DNA of 64,000 nt from Verrucomicrobiota bacterium (GCA_016235555.1 JACRKC010000114.1:186001-250000); one strand, 5' to 3'; positions 8,538 through 16,831 are shown, numbered from the stretch's first letter. The notes: generated from the sequence alone by a model not told the origin. A program made the numbers and translations.

Positions 8538-9050
8538 CTATGGCTGGGCAGCGGCCTCGAGCTCGGCGATCCGCCGCTTGAGCGGCGCGGTGATCTGCTC
8601 GACCTCGTCAGCGCTGAATCGCGGAGTGATATATTTGGGACAGTTCCAGTCGTAACCGACCACCCGGATGCGGAAGATGCGCTCGATCAGCCGCACCGGG
8701 AGGCCTTCGGGGGCCAGACTGGCGGCGAGCGCCGGGTCCGCGCGCGCTGGGATGATCTCGGCGTGGCCCAGAATTTTGAGCCTTTCGCGTCGCGGATAAT
8801 CCATCAGGAAGAGCGCCACGCGGTCGCTTCGCTTGATATTACCGGTGGTCAGCAGTTGGCGGTTGCCGGCAAGATCGGCGAAGGCGAGCGTATGACCGTC
8901 GAGACATTTGAGAAATCCAGGCGGTCCACCCCGGTGTTGGATGTAGGGCCAGTCCCCATCGTTTACCGAGGCCATATAGAAACTGTCGCGGCGCTGGATA
9001 AACAATTCCTCCTGTGCACCCAATTCATCCGGACCGGTATCAGGAGGCAC
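8538..9050 (-). CDS. Pyridoxamine 5'-phosphate oxidase-like flavin-binding protein
   Basis: The family signature is clear: FYMASVN, YIQHRGGPPGFLK, LAFADLAGNRQLLTTGN and FLMDYPRRERLKILG, which form the split-barrel FMN site. The first ordinary start codon is GTG at 9050 (170 aa), but family-like sequence (LTDAVLREQEAYYGRAQK) continues in frame upstream to about 9104, where a CTG lies. A TAA at about 9122 closes the frame. The true start is therefore probably a rare CTG or TTG codon, or the N-terminus has been shortened. Substrate unknown; such proteins bind FMN, F420 or haem. Confidence 0.85.
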   Translation of the reverse strand: MPPDTGPDELGAQEELFIQRRDSFYMASVNDGDWPYIQHRGGPPGFLKCLDGHTLAFADLAGNRQLLTTGNIKRSDRVALFLMDYPRRERLKILGHAEIIPARADPALAASLAPEGLPVRLIERIFRIRVVGYDWNCPKYITPRFSADEVEQITAPLKRRIAELEAAAQP

Positions 9051-9181
9051 TTTTTGGGCGCGGCCGTAATAGGCTTCCTGCTCGCGCAGGACTGCATCGG
9101 TCAGAGTCGTTCGGAGAAATTAGTGGGTCATCGGGAGGGTTTCCCTGCGGCCGCGCTCGCGCGAGGCCGGTATTCGGGTGG

Positions 9182-9943
9182 TTACTGGTTGCGGCCGGCC
9201 ATCACGCCGCCGTCTACGTCCCAGATGGCGCCGGTGATCCAGCTCGCGGCGTCGGTGAGAAGGAAATCGATGACCGCACCGATATCCGCCGGCGCGCCGA
9301 CGCGACCGAGCGGATGGAAGGCGTTGAATCCGGCAAGCGTCTGGTGAATTTCCTCCGGCTTGATGAAGGCGCCGTATATCGGAGTCTCCACCACGGCGGG
9401 TGAGACGGCGTTCACGCGAATGCCATGCTCCGCGAGTTCCATGGCCAGGTGCTGCGTCAGCGAATGCAGCCCAGCCTTGGCCATCGAGTAGGCCGACGAC
9501 GGAGTCGCCTTGATGGCCTGCCGCGCCCACATCGAGCCGATGTTAACGATGCTGCCCCTGCGCTTCTGTTCCACCATCCGCTTCGCGGCAGCTTGGGTGA
9601 GAAAGAACAAAGACTCGTTGAGGTCGTGGTAGCGTCGGTAGTCCTCGCGGGTGTGGCCGAGGAAAGGCGTCGGGAAAAAATATCCCGCGGAATTGATCAC
9701 GTAGTCGAAAGCGGGAACCGCGGTGAGGTGGCGGATGAATTCGTCCACCTGGGCACGCTGATATAGGTCTACGCTGCGGGCGGTGACACTGGGCGCGCCG
9801 GCCTGGGTGACAGCCGTGGCGGCGCGAGTGAGCTTGGCGCCATCGCGACCGATGATGGTCACGGCTGCGCGACGGGCGCCGAGACGCTGGGCCGCATCGA
9901 GGCCAATCCCGGAGGAGCCGCCGATGATGAGAGCAGTTTTCAT
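9182..9943 (-). CDS. Short-chain dehydrogenase/reductase
   Basis: A complete classical SDR of 253 aa. The cofactor-binding glycine motif GGSSGIG is at 8-14, NSAG at 84-87, and the catalytic Ser137, Tyr152 and Lys156 (YSMAK) are all present. The segment after the active site, VNAVSPAVVETPIYG, and the end WDVDGGVMAGRNQ are typical. Arg33 in the IIGRDG motif suggests NADPH use. It lies between the glutaredoxin and the flavin protein in the same leftward operon and may reduce a carbonyl arising from oxidative damage; the substrate cannot be read from the sequence. Confidence 0.9.
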   Translation of the reverse strand: MKTALIIGGSSGIGLDAAQRLGARRAAVTIIGRDGAKLTRAATAVTQAGAPSVTARSVDLYQRAQVDEFIRHLTAVPAFDYVINSAGYFFPTPFLGHTREDYRRYHDLNESLFFLTQAAAKRMVEQKRRGSIVNIGSMWARQAIKATPSSAYSMAKAGLHSLTQHLAMELAEHGIRVNAVSPAVVETPIYGAFIKPEEIHQTLAGFNAFHPLGRVGAPADIGAVIDFLLTDAASWITGAIWDVDGGVMAGRNQ

Positions 9944-9970
9944 GAAGGTGTAGTGTTCGGAGGTGGCCGC

Positions 9971-10231
9971 TCAGCGACTGGCGGGAGACAGCCGGGCAGC
10001 GAGAAAAGGTTTCAGTTCCACCGCGCCGAAGTCGGCGAGAACGTGGCCCTCCCAATCGAGGACGGGAGCCTTGCTCTGGCCGGAGAGGCGGCGCATCTCG
10101 GCGAGCGCGGCGGTATCGACGCTCACATTCTTTTCGGTGAACGTGACGTGCGCGCCGACGAGGGCCTGGCGAGCTTCGCTGCACCAAGGGCAGCCAGCTT
10201 TGGTATAGAGGACAGGGATGGGTGATTTCAT
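9971..10231 (-). CDS. Glutaredoxin-like thiol-disulfide protein
   Basis: An 86-aa glutaredoxin with the redox motif CPWC (Cys14, Cys17) after the strand VLYTKAG and the later cis-Pro/glycine region KAPVLDWEGHVLADF. CPWC rather than CPYC places it among the less typical glutaredoxins. A longer frame exists, but the ATG giving MKSPIPVLYTK fits family length. It lies between HPP and SDR genes, in a co-directional set about regulator-controlled redox enzymes. Confidence 0.85.
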   Translation of the reverse strand: MKSPIPVLYTKAGCPWCSEARQALVGAHVTFTEKNVSVDTAALAEMRRLSGQSKAPVLDWEGHVLADFGAVELKPFLAARLSPASR

Positions 10232-10282
10232 AGAAGGAGAAAACGTGTGGTTGTGATGCTTGGGCCTACGTGACACTCGGCG

Positions 10283-10819
10283 TCAGGGACGCGGCGCGCC
10301 TTCGTGGCCGAGCCAGTAGAGCGGATAGCGACCGGAGCGGACGGCGTTGTTGAAGATCAGGGCCACGAGCACGACGCCGACTGCGCCGAGCAGCGTGGGC
10401 GTAATCAGGAAGCTCCAACCGGGTTGAGTCATGAACACGATGACCGGATTGGAACCTGCCGGCGCATGCACGGTGCGGGTCGAGAACATGCCGATCACTG
10501 CGAGCCCAAGAGCTATGCCGAGGGACCAGGCGTGAGGACCGAACACCTTCAGGCAGATCAGGCCAACCAGCGAGCTGAGCACGTGACCAGCAACTACATT
10601 ACGCGGCTGCGAAAACGGTGCGTCCGGCAGACCGAAGAGGAATACGCAGCTGGCTCCCAGCGAGCCGAGGAGCAGCGGCTGGTGGGTCCACGCAGCCAGC
10701 GTCGCCACGAAACAGATGGCCAAGGCCGCACCCAAGCCGGCCGAAAATATCTGGCGGGCGGGAAACCGCGGCGGCAATGCCGCTGACTGACCTCGGAATT
10801 TTCCGAAATAGGATTTCAT
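10283..10819 (-). CDS. HPP-family integral membrane protein
   Basis: A 178-aa protein with about four membrane helices (near residues 25-45, 50-66, 78-110 and 140-162). The family motif appears in altered form as HAPAGSNPVIVF (standard HPPAGANP), so the second residue of the name-giving HPP is Ala. HPP proteins have been linked to nitrite transport in cyanobacteria and plants; a transport role here is plausible but unproved. It precedes the glutaredoxin in the leftward run and follows the cysteine hydrolase after 83 bases. Confidence 0.8.
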   Translation of the reverse strand: MKSYFGKFRGQSAALPPRFPARQIFSAGLGAALAICFVATLAAWTHQPLLLGSLGASCVFLFGLPDAPFSQPRNVVAGHVLSSLVGLICLKVFGPHAWSLGIALGLAVIGMFSTRTVHAPAGSNPVIVFMTQPGWSFLITPTLLGAVGVVLVALIFNNAVRSGRYPLYWLGHEGAPRP

Positions 10820-10902
10820 GGTGCGGAACGTTTGGGTCGAGAGAACCGGCTGGGCAGGCGTGGCATCCTGCCCAGCCGGGTTGGTTGGTGCTTGGCGGGC
10901 CG

Positions 10903-11646
10903 TTATTGGCGCGCGGAAATCCGGGCGACGATTTCGTCGGTCGTGACGACTTCGTTGGCGACGAAGCCGAAGTTGGTGATCGCGGCCTTGTAGCCGTCGC
11001 CGAGCTCAGGCGAGACCGCCGCGGCGGTGGCGTCCTTCACAACGATGACTTCGAAGCCCTGTTCGAGCAGTTCGCGGAGGTGCGATTCCACGCAGAGGTT
11101 GGCGGACATGCCGGCGAGGATGACCGTCTCGATGCGCCGCTTGCGAAGTTGCAGGGCAAGGTCGTTGGATTCCGGGCCGTAAACCTTGTGCGGGCTGGTG
11201 ACGATGGTCGCGCCGTCGTTGATATACGGCTTGTAGCGTTCAAGCCAGTCGGCGCCGGAACCCTCGAAGCCGCTCAGATCCAGCGCGCCCTTGCGGTCAA
11301 ACATCCCGATCTGATGCATCACCTTCTCGATCGTGCCGCCGAAGTGCCAGTGGTGGTCGGTCGGATAATAGTAGTGCGGCGAGATGAAGACCGGCAGCTT
11401 GTTCTGCTTCGCCGTCTGAAGGAGCGTCTCGATGTGCTCGACGGTCTTGTTTTCGGTCACGCTTTGCCCGACCAGGCCCCAGGTCACACCCTTCGGGCTG
11501 AGAAAGTCGTTCTGCGGATCGGTGACGAGCAAAGCCGTGCGGGCGGGATCGAGCCGCTTGGGAGCGGCGGGCGCGGAGGCGGCGTGGGCCGGTGCCAGCA
11601 CGCCCAGGGCGGCGAGAAGAATAACGGAGATGACGGATGGTTTCAT
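10903..11646 (-). CDS. Secreted cysteine hydrolase (isochorismatase family)
   Basis: A 247-aa protein with a signal peptide (MKPSVISVILLAALGVLAPAHA) and an isochorismatase-like domain. The catalytic triad is visible: Asp43 in VTDPQNDF, Lys154 in SPHKVYG, and Cys185 in GMSANLCVES. Family members hydrolyse amides or vinyl ethers such as nicotinamide, biuret, N-carbamoylsarcosine or isochorismate; export to the periplasm is unusual for these. It is divergent from the AraC-type regulator, and the operator array between them ends at its probable -35 region, so it is likely activated by that regulator. Confidence 0.9.
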   Translation of the reverse strand: MKPSVISVILLAALGVLAPAHAASAPAAPKRLDPARTALLVTDPQNDFLSPKGVTWGLVGQSVTENKTVEHIETLLQTAKQNKLPVFISPHYYYPTDHHWHFGGTIEKVMHQIGMFDRKGALDLSGFEGSGADWLERYKPYINDGATIVTSPHKVYGPESNDLALQLRKRRIETVILAGMSANLCVESHLRELLEQGFEVIVVKDATAAAVSPELGDGYKAAITNFGFVANEVVTTDEIVARISARQ

Positions 11647-11683
11647 GTGTTGGTTGAATTGCGGCGGAATTGCCTTGGCCGAA

Positions 11684-11712
11684 AACATACCAACAACGCC
11701 GTGCGAAGTGGT
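11684..11712 (-). promoter_or_regulatory. Probable promoter of the cysteine hydrolase operon
   Basis: On the minus strand a TATGTT hexamer (11689-11684) is the best -10 candidate. A -35 placed 17 bases upstream would fall at 11712-11707, inside the first GTGCGA-N4-GTCCGG repeat, and has no good match to TTGACA. A weak -35 overlapped by regulator sites is the class II activation layout of AraC proteins. This is inference from spacing. Confidence 0.4.
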
Positions 11713-11768
11713 CCGGAAGAGGTGCGAGGTTGTCCGGGCCGGTGCGATTCCGTCCGGTTGCGGTGCGA
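11701..11768. promoter_or_regulatory. Phased direct-repeat operator array (AraC-type)
   Basis: The unit GTGCGA-N4-GTCCGG occurs three times, starting at 11701, 11722 and 11742, and a fourth GTGCGA half starts at 11763. The periods are 21, 20 and 21 bases, two turns of DNA each, so all copies face the same side. It lies between the divergent hydrolase and AraC-regulator genes. AraC proteins bind two direct half-sites with their paired HTH motifs, so each unit fits one monomer. Confidence 0.75.
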
Positions 11769-11818
11769 TCCCGGTTTTGACTGTTGCGGCACGCCGGGCG
11801 CGACCTAGCTTCGATCGC

Positions 11819-12727
11819 ATGTCACTGGATCGGTTGCTGTCGCAGCTTGAGGTGAAGGTGCAGCCTTTCTCCCTCTGCATTCTGAGCGGAGGGTGGCGGC
11901 TCAGGCTGCCCAAGCCCGCAGAGCCAGTGCTGCACTTCGTCTTGCAAGGCACGGGTCGGATCGAAGGTATCCGCGGCGACAAGCACACCTTGGCCCCCTA
12001 TCACCTTGCGGTGGTTCCGCTCGGCACGGCCCATCATCTCGAATCCGGTGCGGCAGTGCGGCGTGAGTTTGAGTTCGACGCCCGCCAAGCCGGGCCGCCC
12101 ATCTATCGGATAGTTGCCGGCTCACCCGACAAGCCCGATCTCATGCTGGCTTGTGGCATGATTACCGTGCGTTACGGACGGACGCTGGGTCTATTCGATC
12201 ACTTGCGTAGCATCGTTTCGGTGAATCTCGCGGATGTGCCGCAGGTGCGCGAGGCCTTTGCCACGATTCTGGCGGAGCAATCGCGTCCGGCGGAAGGAGG
12301 GCAGGCGTTGACGGCCGCGATGATGAGCGCCGCCTTGGTTTATCTTTTCCGGCGGTTGGCGGAAAAGCATTCGGGCACGTTGCCTTGGTTGCTGGCCCTG
12401 GAAGACTCGCGGCTTGGGCGAGCGATCGACCTGATGCTGGGCGATCCGGCCTATTCGCATTCCCTGGAATCGTTGGCGGATGCCGCCGGCATGAGCCGCT
12501 CCGCGTTCGCGGAGAGATTTGGTGAGTCCTTCGGACGCACGCCGATGGCCATGCTGCACGGAATCCGAATGGATATCGCGGCCAAGCTCCTGCACGAGGG
12601 CGGCCATTCCATGGACGCGGTCGCCGAACAAGTTGGATTCTCCAGCCGAAGCCACTTTTCACAGGCATTCAAGAAGCACCACGGCGTATCCCCGACGCGT
12701 CACCGCAACGGTCAGACTGGAGGATGA
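11819..12727 (+). CDS. AraC-family transcription regulator (cupin sensor domain)
   Basis: The 302-aa protein has an N-terminal AraC_binding/cupin_6-like domain (VLHFVLQGTGRIEG, then PYHLAVVPLGTAHHLE) and a C-terminal double HTH (about residues 195-295) with DAAGMSRSAFAERFGESFG and the second-helix signature VGFSSRSHFSQAFKKHHG. It faces away from the hydrolase gene, with the 21-base repeat array in the 172-base gap. It likely activates that hydrolase/redox operon and perhaps represses itself. The effector is unknown. Confidence 0.9.
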   Translation: MSLDRLLSQLEVKVQPFSLCILSGGWRLRLPKPAEPVLHFVLQGTGRIEGIRGDKHTLAPYHLAVVPLGTAHHLESGAAVRREFEFDARQAGPPIYRIVAGSPDKPDLMLACGMITVRYGRTLGLFDHLRSIVSVNLADVPQVREAFATILAEQSRPAEGGQALTAAMMSAALVYLFRRLAEKHSGTLPWLLALEDSRLGRAIDLMLGDPAYSHSLESLADAAGMSRSAFAERFGESFGRTPMAMLHGIRMDIAAKLLHEGGHSMDAVAEQVGFSSRSHFSQAFKKHHGVSPTRHRNGQTGG

Positions 12728-12784
12728 CCGCACGGAGGCCGGCGCGGGCCGCCACCTGCTGGGACCGGCTCTCCCCCTGCAGCC

Positions 12785-12811
12785 GGAATATGATCCCGCG
12801 GCGACCGTCTC
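12785..12811 (+). promoter_or_regulatory. ECF-type promoter, GGAATAT-N14-CGTCTC
   Basis: The -35 GGAATAT (12785-12791) is 14 bases from CGTC (12806-12809), matching the motif in front of both sigma genes with one changed -35 base. It lies 42 bases before the deaminase ATG, further than at the strong sites. Confidence 0.55.
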
Positions 12812-12847
12812 ACGTATCGTCCCCCGCAATCACCTGATTTTGCCCGT

Positions 12848-13873
12848 ATGCGTCACGCCCGATCCCCCGTTCGAGAATTCATCCGCTCCCTGCCCAAGAC
12901 GGAAACGCATCTGCATCTCGAAGGCGCGCTCCCATACGAGATGCTGCACGCTCTGGCGCCGGAGCGATTTCCTCCCGCACCCGCGTTTCACGCCGCGGAC
13001 TATCGTTACGAGGCGTTTTCGAAATTCGACGAAGTCTTGCTTGGCCACGCGTTGCCTTGGTTCACCTCCGCCCAACGCTATCATGAGGCCGCCCGCGCGA
13101 TCTTCGCCCGGCACCTCGAGCAAAACGTCCGCTATGTTGAGACGAGCTTTCACCTCGCGGTGACGCAGTTCATCACTACGCCCGGCCGGGAGATCCTTGC
13201 GGCCATCCGGGCGGCGGTGCCACCGGGCCTCGACGTGCGCCTTTTCGCCGGGATGCTGCGGACCGACTACACCGGGCCGTTGCAGGCGGTCATCGACGAT
13301 CTCGAAAATTGGGACGAACTCGATGGCGTCGATCTGCACGGATTCGAAGGCGTCCCGACCGAACCGTGGACTGCGCGTGTCTGGGAACGCCTGCGGTCGG
13401 CCGGAAAAATCACCAAGGCGCACGCCGGCGAATTCGACGGTGCGCAGCGGGTGCGGGAGGCCATCGAGCAACTTGGCGTTCGGCGGGTGCAGCACGGCGT
13501 TCGCGCGGCCGAAGATCCCTCGGTCGTCGCGCTCGCCGTGTCGTGCGACGCGACTTTCGATGTCTGTCCCATCAGCAACGTAAAGCTCAACGTGTTCCCG
13601 TCTCTGGCGGCGCATCCGCTGCGAAGACTGATGGACGCGGGCGTGCGGTGCACCGTCAGCACCGACGATCCCCTAGTGTTCAACAATTCCGTCGAAGACG
13701 AATACGTCGCGCTCGCGACGGAAGCCGCTTTCAGCGCCGCCGAGCTGGCCCAAATCGCGCGCAACGGCTGGGAGGTGGCGCGAGTTTCGAGCGCGACGCG
13801 TGCCGCGATGGTGGTGGAAGTTAATCGCTTGGCTGTCGCTGAACGAATCCGAGCGGGCGGAACGCCAACATGA
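12848..13873 (+). CDS. Adenosine deaminase-family aminohydrolase
   Basis: A 341-aa TIM-barrel deaminase with all zinc-site and catalytic residues: His21/His23 (THLHLEG), His192 and Glu195 (HAGEF), His216 (QHGVRA) and Asp273/Asp274 (STDDP). The substrate-side motif CPISNVKL is also present. Members deaminate adenosine, adenine or aminodeoxyfutalosine (menaquinone route). The sequence alone does not separate these; [10 protein letters not shown] is common to all. It stands alone between the AraC gene and DUF547, behind a candidate ECF promoter. Confidence 0.9.
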   Translation: MRHARSPVREFIRSLPKTETHLHLEGALPYEMLHALAPERFPPAPAFHAADYRYEAFSKFDEVLLGHALPWFTSAQRYHEAARAIFARHLEQNVRYVETSFHLAVTQFITTPGREILAAIRAAVPPGLDVRLFAGMLRTDYTGPLQAVIDDLENWDELDGVDLHGFEGVPTEPWTARVWERLRSAGKITKAHAGEFDGAQRVREAIEQLGVRRVQHGVRAAEDPSVVALAVSCDATFDVCPISNVKLNVFPSLAAHPLRRLMDAGVRCTVSTDDPLVFNNSVEDEYVALATEAAFSAAELAQIARNGWEVARVSSATRAAMVVEVNRLAVAERIRAGGTPT

Positions 13874-13897
13874 CCGGTGCGGCAACAGGGAAGAATC

Positions 13898-13924
13898 GGA
13901 ATAAAATGAACGGAGCCTAGTCCT
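13898..13924 (+). promoter_or_regulatory. ECF-type promoter, GGAATAA-N14-AGTCCT
   Basis: A perfect -35 GGAATAA (13898-13904) and 14-base spacer precede AGTC (13919-13922), one base away from CGTC. The DUF547 ATG follows 16 bases after the start of the -10, the same geometry as at the sigma genes, which supports the call. Confidence 0.65.
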
Positions 13925-13934
13925 ACTTGGCGAA

Positions 13935-14738
13935 ATGATTTCACCAGAATGCCCCCGCGTATTCTCAATCGTTAGCAAGCTGATCCTTTCTTTCGCCGTC
14001 TTGTCGGCGGCTGGATTTGCGGAGGCTGCCGGACCCTTCGACCAGTCGCATGCGCGCTTTGCCCGCGTGCTCGGCGCCGTCGTGCAAGACGCGCGCGTGG
14101 ACTACGCCAAGCTCAAGGCCAGCCCGGCGGAGCTGGACGGATACCTGCAGGACGTCGCGGCCGTGCCGGCGGCGGAGTTCGCGCGCTGGCCCGAGGCGGA
14201 CCGGCTCGCGCTTCTCATCAATCTCTACAACGCGCAAACCCTGCGCCTGATCATCGATCACTATCCCTTGGCGAGCATCCGGAGCATCGGCATGCTTCCG
14301 GGCGCGGCGTGGCGTGAGCCGGTCGTGCGGCAAGGCGGCCTAATCATGACCCTCGATCATTTGGAGAATAAGGTCATCCGCGTGCAATTCCGGGAGCCGC
14401 GCATCCACTTCGCGCTCGTGTGCGCCGCCGTCGGCTGCCCGCCGTTGCGCGCCGAGCCTTATGTCGGTGCCCGCCTCAACGATCAGCTCGACGATCAGGC
14501 GCGGCGGTTTCTCGGCGCGAAGGAGAAAAACCGCTTCGATCCGGCGACCGGCACGTTGAACCTCTCCCCGATTTTCAAATGGTATGCCGAGGACTTTACG
14601 GCCGCGGCCGGCTCAGTGGCGGCCTACGTGAAGGCGTTTCTCCCGGAAGCGCAGCGTCAGGCCCTCAGCGATCCTGCCAAGGTCAAAGTGACCTACACCG
14701 ACTACGACTGGGCGTTGAACGAGCTCAAACGGCGGTGA
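13935..14738 (+). CDS. DUF547 secreted protein
   Basis: A 267-aa protein with an N-terminal signal (SKLILSFAVLSAAGFAEA, residues about 15-32) and a DUF547 domain with the landmarks LLINLYNAQTLRLII, HFALVCAAVGCPPL and LSPIFKWYAEDF. DUF547 proteins are extracytoplasmic and likely thiol-linked or protease-like, without settled function. The gene is convergent with the Lgt-like gene and overlaps its end by 14 bases (14725-14738). Confidence 0.85.
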   Translation: MISPECPRVFSIVSKLILSFAVLSAAGFAEAAGPFDQSHARFARVLGAVVQDARVDYAKLKASPAELDGYLQDVAAVPAAEFARWPEADRLALLINLYNAQTLRLIIDHYPLASIRSIGMLPGAAWREPVVRQGGLIMTLDHLENKVIRVQFREPRIHFALVCAAVGCPPLRAEPYVGARLNDQLDDQARRFLGAKEKNRFDPATGTLNLSPIFKWYAEDFTAAAGSVAAYVKAFLPEAQRQALSDPAKVKVTYTDYDWALNELKRR

Positions 14739-15417
14739 CCGGTGCGGTGCCCTTGGGGCGACGAAGCCATTGCCAGCCGGCAGCGCCCCCCAGCATCAGC
14801 GCGAGGGCGATGCCCTGTTGGATCGAGAGGCCGAGAAACCGTTCCGGCCGGCCGTCGGCGCGCAACGGATCGAGCGCGAGCCGCAGTGCGCCGTAGAGCG
14901 CTCCGTAGGCGCAAAACGCGGCACCGCACGCGAGGCGATGCGCGTTGACCGAGCGCAACACGCGCGCGGCCAGAAACACGATGACGAGCAAACCGGCGGA
15001 CTCGTAAAGTTGGACAGGATGTGGAGCACGTCCGGCGCAGCAGCCTTCACAGTAACAGCCGACGCGCCCGATCGCATGGCCGAGCGGAAGCGCGACGCCG
15101 AAATAATCCGCGCCGCGCCAGAAGTTCAGTCGGCGCCAGCAGGCAAAACCACCGGCGGCCAGAGCCGCACCGACCAAACCGCCGAAAAACACGAAACCGG
15201 TGCCGAAGTCGGCCCAGAGCCGTAACTCTCCCGTGGCGTAGTGGCGCCACCCGAGCCCGACGAACAGCGCCTTGGCCCCGATGATTGCACCGATGACGAT
15301 CAACCAGAGCGCCGCCCAAAACTCGTTGTCCGAAAGCCCCATCGCCCGATGGTGACGCCGCAGCCAGGCGATGGCCGTCACCGCGCCCGCCGCCGCAAAC
15401 ACGCCGTAGGCGCTCAT
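14725..15417 (-). CDS. Lgt-like membrane protein (prolipoprotein diacylglyceryl transferase family)
   Basis: A 230-aa multi-span protein of the Lgt family. It keeps GRVGCYCEGCCAG (where Lgt has the GRxGNFxNGExWG or GCFxxGCC signature) and HPVQLYES. At the place of the catalytic HGGL segment it reads FVFFGGLVGA, so the essential His of E. coli Lgt is Phe here. It may act on another lipid or acceptor, or have lost transferase activity. Its ATG overlaps the radical SAM stop (ATGA), and it ends the leftward operon that also makes a 39-aa exported peptide. Confidence 0.8.
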   Translation of the reverse strand: MSAYGVFAAAGAVTAIAWLRRHHRAMGLSDNEFWAALWLIVIGAIIGAKALFVGLGWRHYATGELRLWADFGTGFVFFGGLVGAALAAGGFACWRRLNFWRGADYFGVALPLGHAIGRVGCYCEGCCAGRAPHPVQLYESAGLLVIVFLAARVLRSVNAHRLACGAAFCAYGALYGALRLALDPLRADGRPERFLGLSIQQGIALALMLGGAAGWQWLRRPKGTAPVTAV

Positions 15418-16715
15418 GCGGTGGCCGCCACGACCGGTTGCCCGACGCGATAGAATTCCTCGCGGAGGCCCAGGGCATTGACGGCGCACATGGGCGCGAG
15501 CTGGCCGTCGAGCGACACCTTGAACGCGCACGCGTCGAGCCGCTCCTGCCCGGCCGGCGTGGCGGTTTCAGCCGCGCTCATGAAATGGTGGCTCACGATG
15601 CAAAAGTAATTCCCGCGCAGCGTGCCGGTCCGGCACCAGAGTTTCCATGCGTGCGGCAGGAGTTGTCGCAGCGCGAAGCCGCCGTGGCGGGCCGTCATCC
15701 AAGCGGCACGGCGCAGCGCCCGCCAGCGATCATCCAGGCGGAACGACATGCCGCCCACACGAGCGAACAGCTCGCTCAGCGTCCGCATCTCGTCCGGCCG
15801 GTCGCGGCGGTAGAGCGGAAACAACCGCGGACGACCCGGCCGGGGGTGACGCACGGCGAACCCCTGCACGAACCGGGAGCATGCGGGATGGCCAAGCGAG
15901 CCCTCGGCGCGGCGGATTGCAGGATCACCCGTGCCCTCGGCGATTTTCTCCCACAGCTCGTCGGGTGAGACGCCGCGCAGGTTGGGATCGGTCCGGCCCA
16001 CGTCGGCGAGCGGCTGGAAGCTCACCATTTTGAAAGCGTCCGCATGTGCGAGCAGACAGCGAACGATGCCGGGAACTCCGGCGAGATTCGCGCGCGTCAC
16101 GGTGACCGTGGAGGCCGCTTCGAGGCGGCGACCGGTGGCTTGCCGGGCGGAGCGGATCATCGAGGCGAATTCCGCGCGCAGCGGGTCGAGGTCGGCCTCG
16201 ACTTTCGCGAGGGCGAAACGATCGCGCCGGCCGCGCTGCGTCGTGTCGATGTGCAGGCTGATTTCGGTCAGCCCACCCTCCACCATGTAGCGCTTGAGCA
16301 GGCCGGGCCGACGCCGAAAGGTCTCCCCGTGGGTCATGAGCATCGGCACGAGTCCGATCGCGCGCGCATACTGGATCAGTTCGATGACCTCGGCGTCGTT
16401 GCGGAGCGAGACTTCGCCATCGGTCAGCTGCACGTTGCCGGCCGGGCCAAGCCACGTGCGGAGGACGTCCAATTGCCGCTTGATGTCGGCGAGCGGACGG
16501 GGGCGGGCGCGATTGGCGTCTTCACCGAGGTAACACCCTTTGCAGGCGAAATCGCACTTGGGCATGGCGCCAATCGTGGCTCCGCATCCGGCGTAGTGTC
16601 GGCCGAGGAATTGCGTCGGCGTCCTGAGACGAGCGGGCAGCCGAGCCCACGCCGCGGCCAGAGCCGCGCGCGTCGCCACGGCCTCCCGCCGGAGCTGCAC
16701 CGCCGTGTCGGTCAC
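15414..16715 (-). CDS. Radical SAM enzyme of the peptide/Lgt-like operon
   Basis: A 433-aa radical SAM protein with the iron-sulfur motif CDFACKGC (Cys54, Cys58, Cys61) and further motifs QLTDGEVSLR and LTEISLHIDTTQ. The C-terminal part has extra cysteines (HPACSRF, NYFCIVSHHFM, DACAFKVSLDG, LAPMCAVNA) that could hold an auxiliary cluster as in SPASM enzymes. I chose GTG 16715 because it forms a GTGA overlap with the small peptide stop; the frame upstream has no credible Met. It is coupled at both ends, to the peptide gene and the Lgt-like gene, so it may modify that peptide or a lipid. Confidence 0.85.
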   Translation of the reverse strand: MTDTAVQLRREAVATRAALAAAWARLPARLRTPTQFLGRHYAGCGATIGAMPKCDFACKGCYLGEDANRARPRPLADIKRQLDVLRTWLGPAGNVQLTDGEVSLRNDAEVIELIQYARAIGLVPMLMTHGETFRRRPGLLKRYMVEGGLTEISLHIDTTQRGRRDRFALAKVEADLDPLRAEFASMIRSARQATGRRLEAASTVTVTRANLAGVPGIVRCLLAHADAFKMVSFQPLADVGRTDPNLRGVSPDELWEKIAEGTGDPAIRRAEGSLGHPACSRFVQGFAVRHPRPGRPRLFPLYRRDRPDEMRTLSELFARVGGMSFRLDDRWRALRRAAWMTARHGGFALRQLLPHAWKLWCRTGTLRGNYFCIVSHHFMSAAETATPAGQERLDACAFKVSLDGQLAPMCAVNALGLREEFYRVGQPVVAATA

Positions 16716-16831
16716 TTTTTGGCCGGCGCCGCGGGTGCGGCCGGATCGGGTTGGGCCGAAGGCGTGAAGCACGCCGTCCCAAGAGCGAACAGGGCCGCAA
16801 ACGCCGTCAGCATGAGAATCGTTTTCTTCAT
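16712..16831 (-). CDS. Small exported peptide or lipoprotein precursor, 39 aa
   Basis: MKKTILMLTAFAALFALGTA followed by CFTPSAQPDPAAPAAPAKK: a textbook signal peptide, then a Cys and a Pro/Ala tail ending KK. The residues before Cys21 (LGTA) are close to, but not, an ideal lipobox. Its stop overlaps the GTG of the radical SAM gene. It sits 69 bases after the anti-sigma gene in the same direction. It could be a lipidated or radical-SAM-modified peptide; the function is not known. Confidence 0.65.
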   Translation of the reverse strand: MKKTILMLTAFAALFALGTACFTPSAQPDPAAPAAPAKK

